Below are positions 34,937-44,102 of a stretch of DNA of 64,000 nt, piece after piece. Both the position numbers and the translations under genes were made by a program. This stretch comes from Olavius algarvensis associated proteobacterium Delta 3. GTDB lineage: Bacteria > Desulfobacterota > Desulfobacteria > Desulfobacterales > CAFBRK01. The notes under the pieces were generated by a model that was not told where the DNA came from, made no database searches, and saw nothing but the letters and a program-made list of their open reading frames with translations. Each line of letters starts with the position of its first letter. Positions within the stretch are counted from its first letter, which is position 1. The DNA lies in contig CAFBRK010000097.1 in assembly GCA_903231505.1 (NCBI GenBank), positions 26,333 to 90,332 on the forward strand. Reading direction: 5' to 3'.

Positions 34937-35089
34937 TAGAACCTGTCTCAAAAAACGCGTCAAAGGCCCAAAGTTGCGCCATCGGCTGGATTGCTGCGGG
35001 TCGGCGCAGGACTGAAGGAATTCTGCCCCGCCCTTTACCGCCTTTGACGGGCCTACTCCAACCCTGATCCACTTTTCAGATAGGTTCTA
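34937..35089. repeat. MITE-like 153-bp inverted-repeat element
   Basis: Ends TAGAACCTGTCTCAAAAA and, in complement, TAGAACCTATCTGAAAA form imperfect terminal inverted repeats, with TCAAAGGC/GCCTTTGA (about 34960 and 35040) as an inner pair. No ORF. The ends resemble those of IS-derived miniature elements; no parent transposase is in the window. Confidence 0.6.
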
Positions 35090-35517
35090 TAGAGATATCG
35101 TTTTAATGTGTACCTGTTCACCAAGACCAATCCATGTTTGGTGGTTTAGGCCTCTGTCATGTCGTTGACACCGTTCTACAGGTCTGTTAATTTGCGGCCT
35201 TGTAGATAGTTATGCCCGGTGTGAGCCGCCAATCCCCTTGTGTGATGTGTTTAACAGGGTAAATATGGAGGAATGGCTGGTCAGCCAAGCGTTTAGCAAA
35301 GCCTCATTAAAAAATCAACGTAGGTATAGACCAAAATACGGAATATATTTACTATACCTCCTCCCTTTAACCTGTTGAGTGACGCCTTTACCGGCCTCTT
35401 CTAAAAAGGGATAGAAGAGGGGAGAGCGGGTGACAGAAGTGTCGATTGCCTTTTCCATATAAGCGACATTGTCGCGTTACATAAAATCGCAAACGATTTT
35501 ATGAACATACCATCAAT
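35090..35517. other. Intergenic upstream of the 35518 gene
   Basis: No gene. Purine/pyrimidine-rich stretches around 35340-35440 show no clear function. The 3' end holds copy 2 of the tandem-hairpin module. Confidence 0.4.
35463..35502 (+). promoter_or_regulatory. Tandem-hairpin module, copy 2
   Basis: Hairpin 1 is GCGAC-ATT-GTCGC (35463-35475); hairpin 2 is ATAAAATCG-CAAA-CGATTTTAT (35481-35502). It ends 15 nt before the start codon at 35518 and takes the place where a Shine-Dalgarno would be expected. Confidence 0.72.
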
Positions 35518-36105
35518 ATGGGATACCTTCAATTCTGCAAGAAAAGACCGTTAGTTTTCAGCGCCTTGGTGTTGTCAGCACTATTCTGGACCTGTTCGAT
35601 CAACCCGAAAAGCATGGCACTGGGCAATTATGTGAATAGAGACATTCTTGGGATTGCCGGTTTGGAGACAGCCGCCTGGGAGCCCTACAACGCCGTCGTG
35701 GGAGAACACTACACGTCCGATACGGCAGTCCTGGACGCCCTCAAAAACGAAGTGATTCCAATCTATGAGCGATTTTTCCATCTGCTCAAGCAGATCCAAC
35801 CACAGGACGGTGAGCTTGCGCAAATCCATGCGCTTTACATCCGTGGGGCAAGCAACGTTTTGAACGGGTTCCGGGTGAAACTGGCCGGTATCGAAAATCA
35901 GAAGGAGGAAATGATCCTTGCCGGAAACCAACAGATCGGAAAGGGCGCCGAAGAGACCTATCAATGGCGGGAGCAGCTTCTGGCCCTCTATGATTCCCGC
36001 AACGCCGTGGCCATGACAAAAAAGGAAAATACAGCGCTCGATAAAGTATATCAGTTTTTCCTGACGTGGGATGCCGCAACGGTTGGGGAGCCTGTGACGC
36101 CGTAG
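35518..36105 (+). CDS. Hypothetical exported protein
   Basis: 195 residues. A hydrophobic N-terminus (PLVFSALVLSALFWTCS) suggests a signal peptide, possibly lipidated at the Cys although the lipobox is atypical. The rest is helical and charged (VLDALKNEVIPIYERFFHLLKQIQ...HALYIRGASNVLNGFRVKLAGIENQKEEM), likely a helical bundle. No family recognised. It precedes the SLBB export protein by 390 bp, so an envelope role is plausible. The ATG at 35518 has no Shine-Dalgarno, only the hairpin module. Confidence 0.65.
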   Translation: MGYLQFCKKRPLVFSALVLSALFWTCSINPKSMALGNYVNRDILGIAGLETAAWEPYNAVVGEHYTSDTAVLDALKNEVIPIYERFFHLLKQIQPQDGELAQIHALYIRGASNVLNGFRVKLAGIENQKEEMILAGNQQIGKGAEETYQWREQLLALYDSRNAVAMTKKENTALDKVYQFFLTWDAATVGEPVTP

Positions 36106-36495
36106 TTGAGGCGAAAGGCTTAGGGCTCAAGGCGCAGGGCATAAGGGACAAGGCTTGTCCGCCCGCCCGAGGCGGGTGAACCTCCGGCGGGCTAGATACT
36201 GGATGCTGGATTCTGGATACTGGATGCTGGATACACGGACGTGGGTACAAGGATAGAGGCTCAGGGCGCAAGGTTTGGCCGCCGTTGGCGGATTCAGGGT
36301 GTCAGGTGTCAGGGTGCTGGGACAAAATATATCTCACAGAGCTCTCAGAGGACACATAGAATAAAGATTGAAGCTGAAAAGAACTGGATGCAGGCCTCAG
36401 GATTCACGATACAAGATGCAAGAGATAGAAGGGAAAAATAACAAAATATTAGGGTTGAGCCAAAAGAATAATTATAGCTGAGAGAGTACGTTGCA
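36106..36495. repeat. Intergenic repeats: GGATACTGGATGCTGGATTC array and 3-nt-loop hairpins
   Basis: A 40-bp array of near-10-bp units (36195-36234), hairpins CCCGCC-CGA-GGCGGG (36162-36176) and CCGCC-GTT-GGCGG (36279-36291), and a CTCACAGAGCTCTCAGAGG arm-like piece near 36333. No gene. The same repeat classes recur throughout the right half of the window. Confidence 0.65.
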
Positions 36496-39237
36496 ATGAA
36501 GAGATTCCATAATCGACACGGCCTGATGACGCGGATTGTTTGCCTGGTCACTCTGCTCACCTTTATCGCGCAACCGGTGATGGCGCAAACGGTCTACCAG
36601 GATTACCAGCGATATAAAAATGCGACACAAACCAGCAATAAAAAAAGTGATTCAGAAGTGCCTCCCCTTGGAAGGGGTCAGCAGATAAAGCGTAATGAGG
36701 TTGAAAAGCGATTCGACAAAATGTCCACCTACGAGCGGATAGTCTTGTTCAATTCCTTGGGCGAAGAGGAAAAATATAGCCTGTTCTCATCTCTCAGTGA
36801 AAATGAAAAACAACTTCTCTTTGAGAAACTTTCCGATGACGAAAAGAAGCAGATCCTGTCTTCCATGGATACCGACTCATTAAGGGACTGGCTCGAGAAA
36901 TTCCCCGAGCTGGAAACGTTGTTGGAGGAAGAAGAAACAGAAGAAACTCTTCAGAAAAGGACTTTTCGAAAAGCAGAACCTGAAGGGCCGTCCAGGATAG
37001 AAAAGCTTTTTGCCGGCACCCTTCCGGAAGAAATATCAGAGCCATTGGAACAGTTTGGATATGCCGGATTCGAAGTCGATATCATATCGTTCACGCCGCT
37101 GGAAAATGTGCCCGTAGGCGATGATTACGTGATCGGGCCGGATGACAATTTCACCATATTTCTCTGGGGGAAGGTTGAACAAAAATACGACGTCACCGTC
37201 AATCGGGATGGCGCCATCGATCTGCCCCGGTTGGGCATGGTCCAGGTCAGCGGGCTGACCTTTGCCGAGCTTAAATCGCTTTTAAGCGGAAAATTTAAAG
37301 AATATTATCCGGATTTTCAGATCAGTCTGACCATGGGGCGCATCCGATCGATCCAGGTATTTGTTGTGGGACAGGCTAAATTCCCGGGAAGCTATCAGCT
37401 CAGCTCGCTTTCCACCATGGTGACGGCCGTATTTGCCGCCGGGGGGCCTCGGAAAAATGGGAGTCTCAGAGATATCCGGCTTATTCGAAACGGACAAATG
37501 ATCGAAAGCCTGGACCTCTATGAGTTCTTCCTGGAAGGCGACATGCGCAAGGACAAACGGCTGAGAACCGGGGACATCATATTTTTCCCGGTCATCGGCC
37601 CGGTGGTGGGAGTGGCGGGAAACGTCAAGCGCCCGGCGATTTATGAGATTCGGGAAGGTGAGATCCTGCAGGATGCCATTGATCTGGCCGGCGGCGTTTT
37701 AGCCATCGGCCATTTGCAGAACGTCGTGGTCGAGCGGATCGAGGAACATCAGCGCCGTATCGTCAGAAGCTTCAATATCTCTGTTGAAAAGCAGACAATC
37801 AAAGACTTTACCACCGTGCTCAAGGACGGTGATCTGGTCAAGATATTTCCGGTCCACCAAGTAACGGAAAAAGTTGTCTACCTGAAGGGGCACGTCAAAT
37901 ATCCAAGGTCGTATGAGTTTCGGAGCAATATGCGCGTCAGCGACCTGATCCCCTCCTATGAAGCGCTGTTGCCGGAACCGTATTTGCCGAAGGCGGAGAT
38001 CGTTCGACTCGTCCCGCCGGATTATCACCCGGAGCTGGTACAGTTCGATCTCGGAAAAATGCTGGAAGGGGACGTCACTGAAGATCTCCGGCTGCAGGAC
38101 CGCGACCAGGTCATTGTTTTCGATCGATGGGAAAAAAAAGAAATGCCCGAGGTTTTCATTCGGGGTGAGGTCAAAAATCCGGGTAAGTATCGATTGTTCG
38201 AAAACATGACGGTCAGGGATCTGATTTTTCAGGCCGGGAATTTCACGGAAAGAGCGTTCATGGAACACGCTTCGGTTTCCCGGATCATTCCCGGTAACAA
38301 GCGGACCGAGAATCTCGTCATCCCATTTTCTCCGGAAAAGGCCATGCGGGGAGAGACAAAAGACAACGTGGAACTATCGCCCGATGATTCCGTGTACATT
38401 CGCATGATTCCACTTTATCGGCAGGCTCTGGAGCGCAAGGTGACATTGGAAGGGGAATTTCGTTTCCCCGGAGAGTATTCCTATTCGGAAGGGGAACGGC
38501 TCTTTGATGTCATTCAGCGTGCCGGGGGTCTGACCGAGGAGGCCTATCCGGCCGGTGCGGTGTTTTTGCGCGAAGAAGCCCGGGAAATGCAGCAGCGGCG
38601 CATTAACGAGTACATCAACAAGCTCGAGGAGGAGATCTTTGCCCAGAGCTCCCTTCAAGCGAGCGCGGCGTTAGAGCAGAAGGACGTTGCCATCGCCCAG
38701 CAGGAACTGGCGAATCAAAAAGAGCTGTTAAACAAGCTCCGGACCACCCGACCTACCGGCCGTATGATTATCGATCTGGAGGCGCTCATGGCTATTCCCA
38801 CATCCCAGAAAAATTTCCGGCTCATGCCGGGAGACCGGTTGACGGTCGGGTCACGGCCGGACTTTGTAAATGTCCTGGGGGAGGTTTTCAATCCCAACGC
38901 AATTTTCGTGGAAAAGGGGAAAACCGTCCGCCATTACATTGACTTTGTTGGCAGCACCACAAGGACGGCGGATCGAGGACAAATGTATCTGGTCAAGGCC
39001 AACGGTCGCGTCTTCAGCAACGCCCAAAGCAGCTTTATGGGATTCGCCGGTTGGGATTCAGAAGAGAAACGGTTTTCCACCGGAAGCTTCAACAAGATCC
39101 CGGTTGCACCCGGGGACACGATCATCGTCCCCAAGCGGCTGGATGAGGGCAAAGCTCTCAGAAAAACTGTCCAGATTACCCAGATTCTGTTTCAGATCGC
39201 TTTTGCCGCCGGCGTGCTTGTCGCAGCGTTGAAGTAA
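36496..39237 (+). CDS. Large SLBB-domain polysaccharide export protein (Wza-related)
   Basis: 913 residues. Signal peptide (IVCLVTLLTFIAQPVMA). An N-terminal acidic helical section has repeated LFxSLSExEKxxLF-like units (about residues 75-120). The Poly_export domain is DYVIGPDDNFTIFLWGKVEQKYDVTVNRDGAIDLPRLG (about 210-250). Several SLBB domains follow, each with a G-x-V/K-x-P-G-x-Y/I pattern: VVGQAKFPGSYQL, VAGNVKRPAIYEI, LKGHVKYPRSYEF, IRGEVKNPGKYRL, LEGEFRFPGEYSY and VLGEVFNPNAIFV. A coiled coil lies near 710-760 and a C-terminal hydrophobic helix (ILFQIAFAAGVLVAALK) ends it. It would form or line the periplasm/outer-membrane export channel. The start is ATG 36496. Confidence 0.9.
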   Translation: MKRFHNRHGLMTRIVCLVTLLTFIAQPVMAQTVYQDYQRYKNATQTSNKKSDSEVPPLGRGQQIKRNEVEKRFDKMSTYERIVLFNSLGEEEKYSLFSSLSENEKQLLFEKLSDDEKKQILSSMDTDSLRDWLEKFPELETLLEEEETEETLQKRTFRKAEPEGPSRIEKLFAGTLPEEISEPLEQFGYAGFEVDIISFTPLENVPVGDDYVIGPDDNFTIFLWGKVEQKYDVTVNRDGAIDLPRLGMVQVSGLTFAELKSLLSGKFKEYYPDFQISLTMGRIRSIQVFVVGQAKFPGSYQLSSLSTMVTAVFAAGGPRKNGSLRDIRLIRNGQMIESLDLYEFFLEGDMRKDKRLRTGDIIFFPVIGPVVGVAGNVKRPAIYEIREGEILQDAIDLAGGVLAIGHLQNVVVERIEEHQRRIVRSFNISVEKQTIKDFTTVLKDGDLVKIFPVHQVTEKVVYLKGHVKYPRSYEFRSNMRVSDLIPSYEALLPEPYLPKAEIVRLVPPDYHPELVQFDLGKMLEGDVTEDLRLQDRDQVIVFDRWEKKEMPEVFIRGEVKNPGKYRLFENMTVRDLIFQAGNFTERAFMEHASVSRIIPGNKRTENLVIPFSPEKAMRGETKDNVELSPDDSVYIRMIPLYRQALERKVTLEGEFRFPGEYSYSEGERLFDVIQRAGGLTEEAYPAGAVFLREEAREMQQRRINEYINKLEEEIFAQSSLQASAALEQKDVAIAQQELANQKELLNKLRTTRPTGRMIIDLEALMAIPTSQKNFRLMPGDRLTVGSRPDFVNVLGEVFNPNAIFVEKGKTVRHYIDFVGSTTRTADRGQMYLVKANGRVFSNAQSSFMGFAGWDSEEKRFSTGSFNKIPVAPGDTIIVPKRLDEGKALRKTVQITQILFQIAFAAGVLVAALK

Positions 39238-39473
39238 TTCTGGATACTGGATGCTTGATGTTTCCCCGCCTCTGGCGGGCTTGATGAGGGATGAGCTGAA
39301 AGTTCAAAGCTGAAAGACTAAAGAGAGGATTTCTCACCGAGCTCAAAGAGTTCACAGAGAAACGAATATTCGCTGCAGACACCAGACATCACAAGCTGTG
39401 TCTGAATTCCCCATCCTGAAATCCGAGTTCCAGGTTATTCTGTTCCAATTCAAACGTACTGTGGTTCATGAGA
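39238..39473. other. Intergenic repeats
   Basis: GGATACTGGATGCTTGATG unit (39240-39260), hairpin CCCGCC-TCT-GGCGGG (39265-39279) and an AGCTGAAAGTTCAAAGCTGA unit. No gene seen. Confidence 0.5.
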
Positions 39474-39514
39474 GCGGCAAGGCCGCGTTTCATAAAACCG
39501 CCCGGCGGTTTTAT
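39474..39514 (+). promoter_or_regulatory. Tandem-hairpin module, copy 3
   Basis: Hairpin 1 is GCGGC-AAG-GCCGC (39474-39486); hairpin 2 is ATAAAACCGC-CCG-GCGGTTTTAT (39492-39514). The second stem differs from other copies at two base pairs (TCGT:ACGA becomes CCGC:GCGG), both paired. This copy lies upstream of a strong promoter rather than next to a start codon. Confidence 0.75.
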
Positions 39515-39515
39515 T

Positions 39516-39544
39516 TTGACATTGATTTCAAGGAAAGCTATAGA
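39516..39544 (+). promoter_or_regulatory. Sigma-70-type promoter for the 39616 lipoprotein gene
   Basis: TTGACA (39516-39521), a 17-bp spacer, then TATAGA (39539-39544): a perfect -35 box, near-consensus -10 and optimal spacing. The start codon is about 70 nt downstream, after GGGAGGGTGGC. Confidence 0.7.
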
Positions 39545-39615
39545 GCTATACAACCTAATGTGGTATAGAGTCTACAGGTATACCAAATATTGACCCGGTC
39601 CCCAGGGAGGGTGGC

Positions 39616-40131
39616 ATGATCCGAAAAAAAGAGAGTTCGATTTTAAAATGGATTTTCTCTGCGACGGTGATCTGGACGTTTGTATTTGCGGGATGCTCCG
39701 GAGCACAGACAAAAAAAGAGGAAAGCCCGCCCCCACCACCTTCATCCGGACAGGCAACACTGGAAGTTCAGGAAGAAAAGCCTCTCTACCTTTATTTTAG
39801 CGATATCCTCATCCCCAGGGAGCTCAATGAAATCAAGAAGGATTCCTTTGTATTCAGAACCCCAGGAATGTCGGCCGGCGTCCTGGCCCTGAAAGGGAGC
39901 GTGGAGATCAATTCGCTGATCGCTTTTTTTGAAAACAATATGGCCAAAGACAACTGGACCTTGATCAGCGCCTTTAAATCCCCTCGGTCCATGATGCTGT
40001 TCCAGAAGGAAAATCGCTGGTGCGTTATCAACATTACGGATCAGCGTTTCAGTACGTATGTCGAGATATGGGTGGCACCCACGATAGTAGGGGCTGTTAG
40101 CGGCCCCATGGAACAAGGGCTGTTGAAATAG
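39616..40131 (+). CDS. Putative lipoprotein of unknown function
   Basis: 171 residues. The signal and lipobox end FVFAGC, followed by a Pro-rich linker (ESPPPPPSSGQ), so it is probably anchored to the outer membrane. The globular part (YFSDILIPRELNEIKKDSFVFRTPGMSAGVLALKGSVEINSLIAFFENNMAKDNWTLISAFKS) has the look of a small alpha/beta domain that precedes coaBC in related genomes, but I cannot name it. GGGAGGGTGG lies before ATG 39616. Its own promoter is at 39516-39544. Confidence 0.7.
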   Translation: MIRKKESSILKWIFSATVIWTFVFAGCSGAQTKKEESPPPPPSSGQATLEVQEEKPLYLYFSDILIPRELNEIKKDSFVFRTPGMSAGVLALKGSVEINSLIAFFENNMAKDNWTLISAFKSPRSMMLFQKENRWCVINITDQRFSTYVEIWVAPTIVGAVSGPMEQGLLK

Positions 40132-40203
40132 GAATCGCCTCCCACAGAACGGTGGCAGACTTCTGTGAGAGATACTCATCACCCCCAAAAGGCTACACAG
40201 CAA

Positions 40204-41403
40204 ATGACAGCACGCCTTCAAAATAAACATCTGGTGCTTGGTGTCAGTGGTGGCATTGCCGCCTACAAAGCCGTTGAACTGCTCCGGCTGTACACCCAGG
40301 CAGGAGCCAGTGTTCGGGTGATTATGACGAAAAATGCCCGATGGTTCGTTGGGCCCACCACCTTCGAAGCATTATCCGGCCGGCCCGTAACTGTCGATCT
40401 GTTCGAGGAAGGCGATGAAACCACAATTCGGCATATCGACTGGGCCATCGAAGCAGATGCGGCCATCATTGCGCCGGCAACCGCCAACATCATCGGCAAG
40501 CTTGCCAACGGCATTGCAGACGATGCACTGAGTACCTTTCTAACGGCGGTCATATCACCGAAGATTGTTTGTCCGGCCATGAACACCCATATGTTCGAAA
40601 GCCTCCCTGTTCAGCGAAATCTCGAAACGCTCCGATCCGACGGGTGCATCGTGGTGGAGCCGGATGCCGGGAGCCTCGCCTGCGGCACGGTGGGGCCCGG
40701 GCGGTTACCGGCCCCGGAAGATATTCTGGATAGGACGGTCGCTGCACTCACGCCAAAGGATCTCGATGGAAAACGGGTTCTTGTAACTGCCGGCCCAACC
40801 AGGGAATACATCGATCCGGTCCGATTCATCAGTAACCCGTCATCCGGCAAAATGGGTCACGCGATTGCCCGGGCCGCCGAACACAGAGGGGCCAGCGTTA
40901 CACTGGTGTCCGGTCCGGTTAGCCTGCAACCGCCATTGAACGTGGATGTGGTGTTGATCGAGACTGCCGAAGAGATGGCCAAAAAGGTGCTCGATATCGC
41001 ACAAGAAATTGATATTATTATAAAAACATCAGCGGTGGGAGATTTCCGACCCAGGTTGGCAGCGGATCAGAAAATCAAAAAGACCGGAAACGGAATGACC
41101 CTCGAACTGGACCCGAATGTGGACATTTTAAAGGAACTGGGACGCCGAAAAGACGGCCAGGTTCTGGTGGGGTTTGCCGCCGAAACCGAGGACCTCGTCG
41201 CCAATGCGGCAAAGAAACTCAAGGAAAAAAATCTCGATGTCATTGCCGGGAACCTGATCGGTGCGGGAGATTCCGGGTTTGAAGCAGATACGAATAAAGT
41301 CACCTTGTTCTATAAAGACGGCAGCTCGGAATCACTTCCCTTGATGGAAAAAGATGACGTCGCCCACCAACTTCTCGATCGTGTTGTTCGTCTAATACAA
41401 TAA
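40204..41403 (+). CDS. coaBC: Bifunctional phosphopantothenoylcysteine decarboxylase / phosphopantothenate-cysteine ligase
   Basis: 399 residues, coenzyme A biosynthesis. The N-terminal flavoprotein half has VLGVSGGIAAYKAVELLR, the active-site His region RHIDWAIEADAAIIAPATAN, and CPAMNTHMF (the PAMN motif). The C-terminal ligase half starts GKRVLVTAGPTREYIDPVRFISNPSSGKMG and includes KTSAVGDFRP and GFAAETEDL. Both activities should be present. ATG 40204 is chosen because MTARLQNKHLVLGVSGG gives the normal family N-terminus; the upstream GTG 40165 adds residues unlike the family. Confidence 0.93.
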   Translation: MTARLQNKHLVLGVSGGIAAYKAVELLRLYTQAGASVRVIMTKNARWFVGPTTFEALSGRPVTVDLFEEGDETTIRHIDWAIEADAAIIAPATANIIGKLANGIADDALSTFLTAVISPKIVCPAMNTHMFESLPVQRNLETLRSDGCIVVEPDAGSLACGTVGPGRLPAPEDILDRTVAALTPKDLDGKRVLVTAGPTREYIDPVRFISNPSSGKMGHAIARAAEHRGASVTLVSGPVSLQPPLNVDVVLIETAEEMAKKVLDIAQEIDIIIKTSAVGDFRPRLAADQKIKKTGNGMTLELDPNVDILKELGRRKDGQVLVGFAAETEDLVANAAKKLKEKNLDVIAGNLIGAGDSGFEADTNKVTLFYKDGSSESLPLMEKDDVAHQLLDRVVRLIQ

Positions 41404-41731
41404 GCACTCATCTCACAGAACATACAGAGTCCGCCCGAGCCGCCACCGTTATCGCCTTGCGAAACATCGCATTGCGCCCTCTGCGACTCTGTGGTCATCG
41501 TTTCCATATTTCTGCAAACGGAACTTATTTAGGACAACCACTATAAACAGCGTGCCAGGTCGGATTTGACAGGGTAAATCTCTGTGGTGAGAACAATTTA
41601 AGTGGCTCTTTCATAAATATTCATTCTCTGGGAACTCCGGGAGCTCTGTGAGAGATACCCGTCCTGCGCTGCTCTGTTGCGAAATCGCTTTAAACTTATT
41701 ATTATCTGTTTGCAAACGTTAACGGTGAACT
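41404..41731. repeat. Intergenic repeats, CTCTGCGACTCTGTGGT arm and relatives
   Basis: Holds diverged pieces of the palindromic arm family (41478-41497 and 41576-41592) and the word TTTCTGCAAACGG (41509-41523), which recurs at 62503-62517. A second word TGAGAGATACCCG (41650) resembles 40166-40178. No gene. Confidence 0.55.
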
Positions 41732-42442
41732 GTGACGACTCGAAAAGAATCCATCTTCGATACACTTGACCAGGTCAAGGCCACCCTTGAGTTTTTGGCT
41801 GCATCCGGAGTGACCGGGTTCGACTGCTCAGAGGAGACCCTGGAGCGTGTCGAGCAATGGACGCGGTGGAATAATGAAGCCCAACGATCTGAATCCCTTG
41901 AAGATATTCAGATCGATCTGGGGGACTGCCGGCGCTGCGGACTGTCTGAGACCCGGACCCGCATTGTCTTTGGAGAGGGCAATCCCGATGCCCGGCTGGT
42001 GTTTGTCGGGGAGGGGCCCGGATACGACGAGGACAAGCAAGGGCGGCCCTTCGTCGGGGCTGCCGGAAAGCTGTTGACGAAAATTATCCGGGCGATGGGA
42101 CTCGAACGGGAAGACGTATTTATCTGCAACATTATCAAGTGCCGGCCACCCAAAAACCGAAATCCCATGCCCGATGAAATTGAAACCTGCTCCCCTTTTC
42201 TGGAGCGCCAGCTCGCCGCTATCCAGCCGGAGGTGATCTGTGCTCTGGGCAAATTTGCGGCTCAGACGCTGCTCAACACCCAGACGCCCATTTCACGGTT
42301 GCGCGGCCGATTTCATGACTATCAGGGGGTCCCGTTGATGCCGACCTTTCATCCGGCGTATCTTCTCAGAAACCCCGAAGGTAAACGGGCCACATGGGAG
42401 GACATCCAGCAGATAATGGATCGACTTGGATTGAAAAAATAA
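41732..42442 (+). CDS. Family 4 uracil-DNA glycosylase
   Basis: 236 residues. It removes uracil from DNA in base excision repair. Four cysteines for a 4Fe-4S cluster are visible: DCRRC near residue 70, and KCRPPKNRNPMPDEIETC, with 15 residues between the last two. Motif A is VFVGEGPGYDEDKQGRPFVGAAG; motif B is PTFHPAYLLRNP with the catalytic-site His. The N-terminal 60 residues are an extension (FDTLDQVKATLEFLAASGV) common in Desulfobacterota homologues. It starts at GTG 41732 with only a weak ribosome site. Confidence 0.9.
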   Translation: MTTRKESIFDTLDQVKATLEFLAASGVTGFDCSEETLERVEQWTRWNNEAQRSESLEDIQIDLGDCRRCGLSETRTRIVFGEGNPDARLVFVGEGPGYDEDKQGRPFVGAAGKLLTKIIRAMGLEREDVFICNIIKCRPPKNRNPMPDEIETCSPFLERQLAAIQPEVICALGKFAAQTLLNTQTPISRLRGRFHDYQGVPLMPTFHPAYLLRNPEGKRATWEDIQQIMDRLGLKK

Positions 42443-42447
42443 CATGT

Positions 42448-42713
42448 TCACCACAGAGGCACAGAGACGCTGAGAGTAACCGTCTCGGGCGCTGTGCTGG
42501 CAATACCAGCAGTATACGCCCGAGCCGCTGGTTGCCATATCTCCGCGAACATTTGGATTACAGATTTTGTTACGATCAACAGGTCTTTACCGTAGAAGGC
42601 TCAACAGGTTGTTGATGATCAGCTGCCCGCAGGGCTGAGCCTGTTTTGCTAAATCGGATCTCCCGATTTAGCAAAAAAATAGAACACTCCGTGCTCTCTG
42701 TGTCTCTGTGGTG
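42448..42713. repeat. Palindromic element E5
   Basis: Left arm TTCACCACAGAGGCACAGAG from 42448 and right arm 42688-42713 (CTCTGTGTCTCTGTGGTG). Subterminal hairpin: 42644-42657 pairs with 42663-42676 over 14 bp, loop ATCTC. The stem is the same as in E4 but sits next to the opposite arm. Confidence 0.72.
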
Positions 42714-42777
42714 CACTGGAGGTAGCAGTTTTTCTTTTAAGAGCAATCACAGAAAGGTACCCAAAAAACGTAATATC

Positions 42778-44082
42778 ATGATGCGACTAACTACAATAAT
42801 ACAAATCATCCTTGCAGCGTTCATTCTGTGCGGCGGTTCGGCTTACGCTCAGTCCGATACGGTGTATGTTATCCCCGTGGCCGATGCCATCAGTCCCGGT
42901 GTAGCCGATTATATCAAGAAGGGTATTGAAAAAGCCTCGGAGACCGGAGCTGCCGCCGTCGTCATAGAACTGGACACCCCCGGCGGCCTTGCCGACTCCA
43001 TGCGCAAGATCGTCATGGCCATATACAAGAGCGAGATCCCGGTGGTCGTCTTTGTGTCCCCCAGCGGTGCCCGCGCGGCGTCTGCCGGCGTTATGATAAC
43101 CATGGCTGCAGACATCGCCGCCATGGCCCCGGGAACCAATATCGGGGCAGCCCATCCCGTGGGGGCCGGCGGCAAGGAGATCAATGAAACCATGGAGGAC
43201 AAGGTGACCAACGACATGGTCGCCTACGTCAAAGGGATCGCCAAAAAACGGGATCGAAATGAGGAATGGGCGGAAAAGGCCGTCCGGGAAAGCGTATCGG
43301 TGACGGCGTCGGAAGCCCTGGAAAACAACATTATCGATCTGATTGCCGAGGATATGGACGATCTCATCAAACAGATCAACGGTCGTGAGATTGCGGGCAA
43401 GGGAACCCTGAACCTTCAGGATCCCCAAATGGTGGTAATGAAAGAAACCTTTCGGGACAAGGTTCTGAAAACCATCAGCAACCCCAACATCGCCTATATT
43501 CTCATGCTTATCGGTCTTGCCGGCCTGTACTTCGAATTGTCCCATCCGGGAGCCATTTTCCCGGGCGTTATCGGCGGCATCGCCATCATCCTGGCGTTCT
43601 TCGCGTTCCAGACGCTTCCGGTAAATTATGCTGGCCTTCTGTTGATTGTCCTTGCCGTCGTGTTCTTTATTATGGAAATGAAAATAGCCAGTTACGGGCT
43701 GCTGAGCGTTGCCGGAGTGACATCTCTGCTGCTGGGGTCGCTGATGCTCTTCGAAGGCGACAGCCCGGAGATACGGGTTGCCTGGCAGGTGATGATACCC
43801 ACAGTGGGCTTGATATCCGCTTTTTTTATCGCGGTGGCCGGCATGGTGTTTAAAGCCCATGTGAGCCAGCCGAGAACAGGCGTATCCGGGTTAATCGGTC
43901 AGGTTGGCGTGGTAAAGAATATCATCGATCCTGCGGGCAAGGTGTTTATTCGTGGCGAGCTCTGGAATGCCGAAGCTGGAACAACGATTCCAGAGGGGGT
44001 TAAGGTCCGGGTGGTGAACGTGACCAATCTGATGCTGGAAGTTGAAGCTGTGGAAGAAGCCTCTGAAGCGACCACGGCGTAA
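42778..44082 (+). CDS. NfeD-like membrane-bound ClpP-class serine protease
   Basis: 434 residues. Signal peptide ([18 protein letters not shown]). The ClpP-like domain has [19 protein letters not shown], the nucleophile region [32 protein letters not shown] (Ser-Lys protease) and a Lys-rich helix [22 protein letters not shown]. Several transmembrane helices follow ([19 protein letters not shown] and later), then a C-terminal OB-fold NfeD domain ([26 protein letters not shown]). It forms a conserved pair with the slipin gene 20 nt downstream and cleaves membrane proteins in studied homologues. The start is ATG 42778; an in-frame GTG or TTG further upstream lies inside element E5 and is rejected. 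Confidence 0.9.
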   Translation: MMRLTTIIQIILAAFILCGGSAYAQSDTVYVIPVADAISPGVADYIKKGIEKASETGAAAVVIELDTPGGLADSMRKIVMAIYKSEIPVVVFVSPSGARAASAGVMITMAADIAAMAPGTNIGAAHPVGAGGKEINETMEDKVTNDMVAYVKGIAKKRDRNEEWAEKAVRESVSVTASEALENNIIDLIAEDMDDLIKQINGREIAGKGTLNLQDPQMVVMKETFRDKVLKTISNPNIAYILMLIGLAGLYFELSHPGAIFPGVIGGIAIILAFFAFQTLPVNYAGLLLIVLAVVFFIMEMKIASYGLLSVAGVTSLLLGSLMLFEGDSPEIRVAWQVMIPTVGLISAFFIAVAGMVFKAHVSQPRTGVSGLIGQVGVVKNIIDPAGKVFIRGELWNAEAGTTIPEGVKVRVVNVTNLMLEVEAVEEASEATTA

Positions 44083-44102
44083 CAATTTTTAAGGAGATGA
44101 TA

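Noticed and set aside
42787..43860. 357-codon minus-strand frame opposite nfeD
   Set aside because: Shadow of a GC-rich coding strand; the + strand product is a clear NfeD protein.
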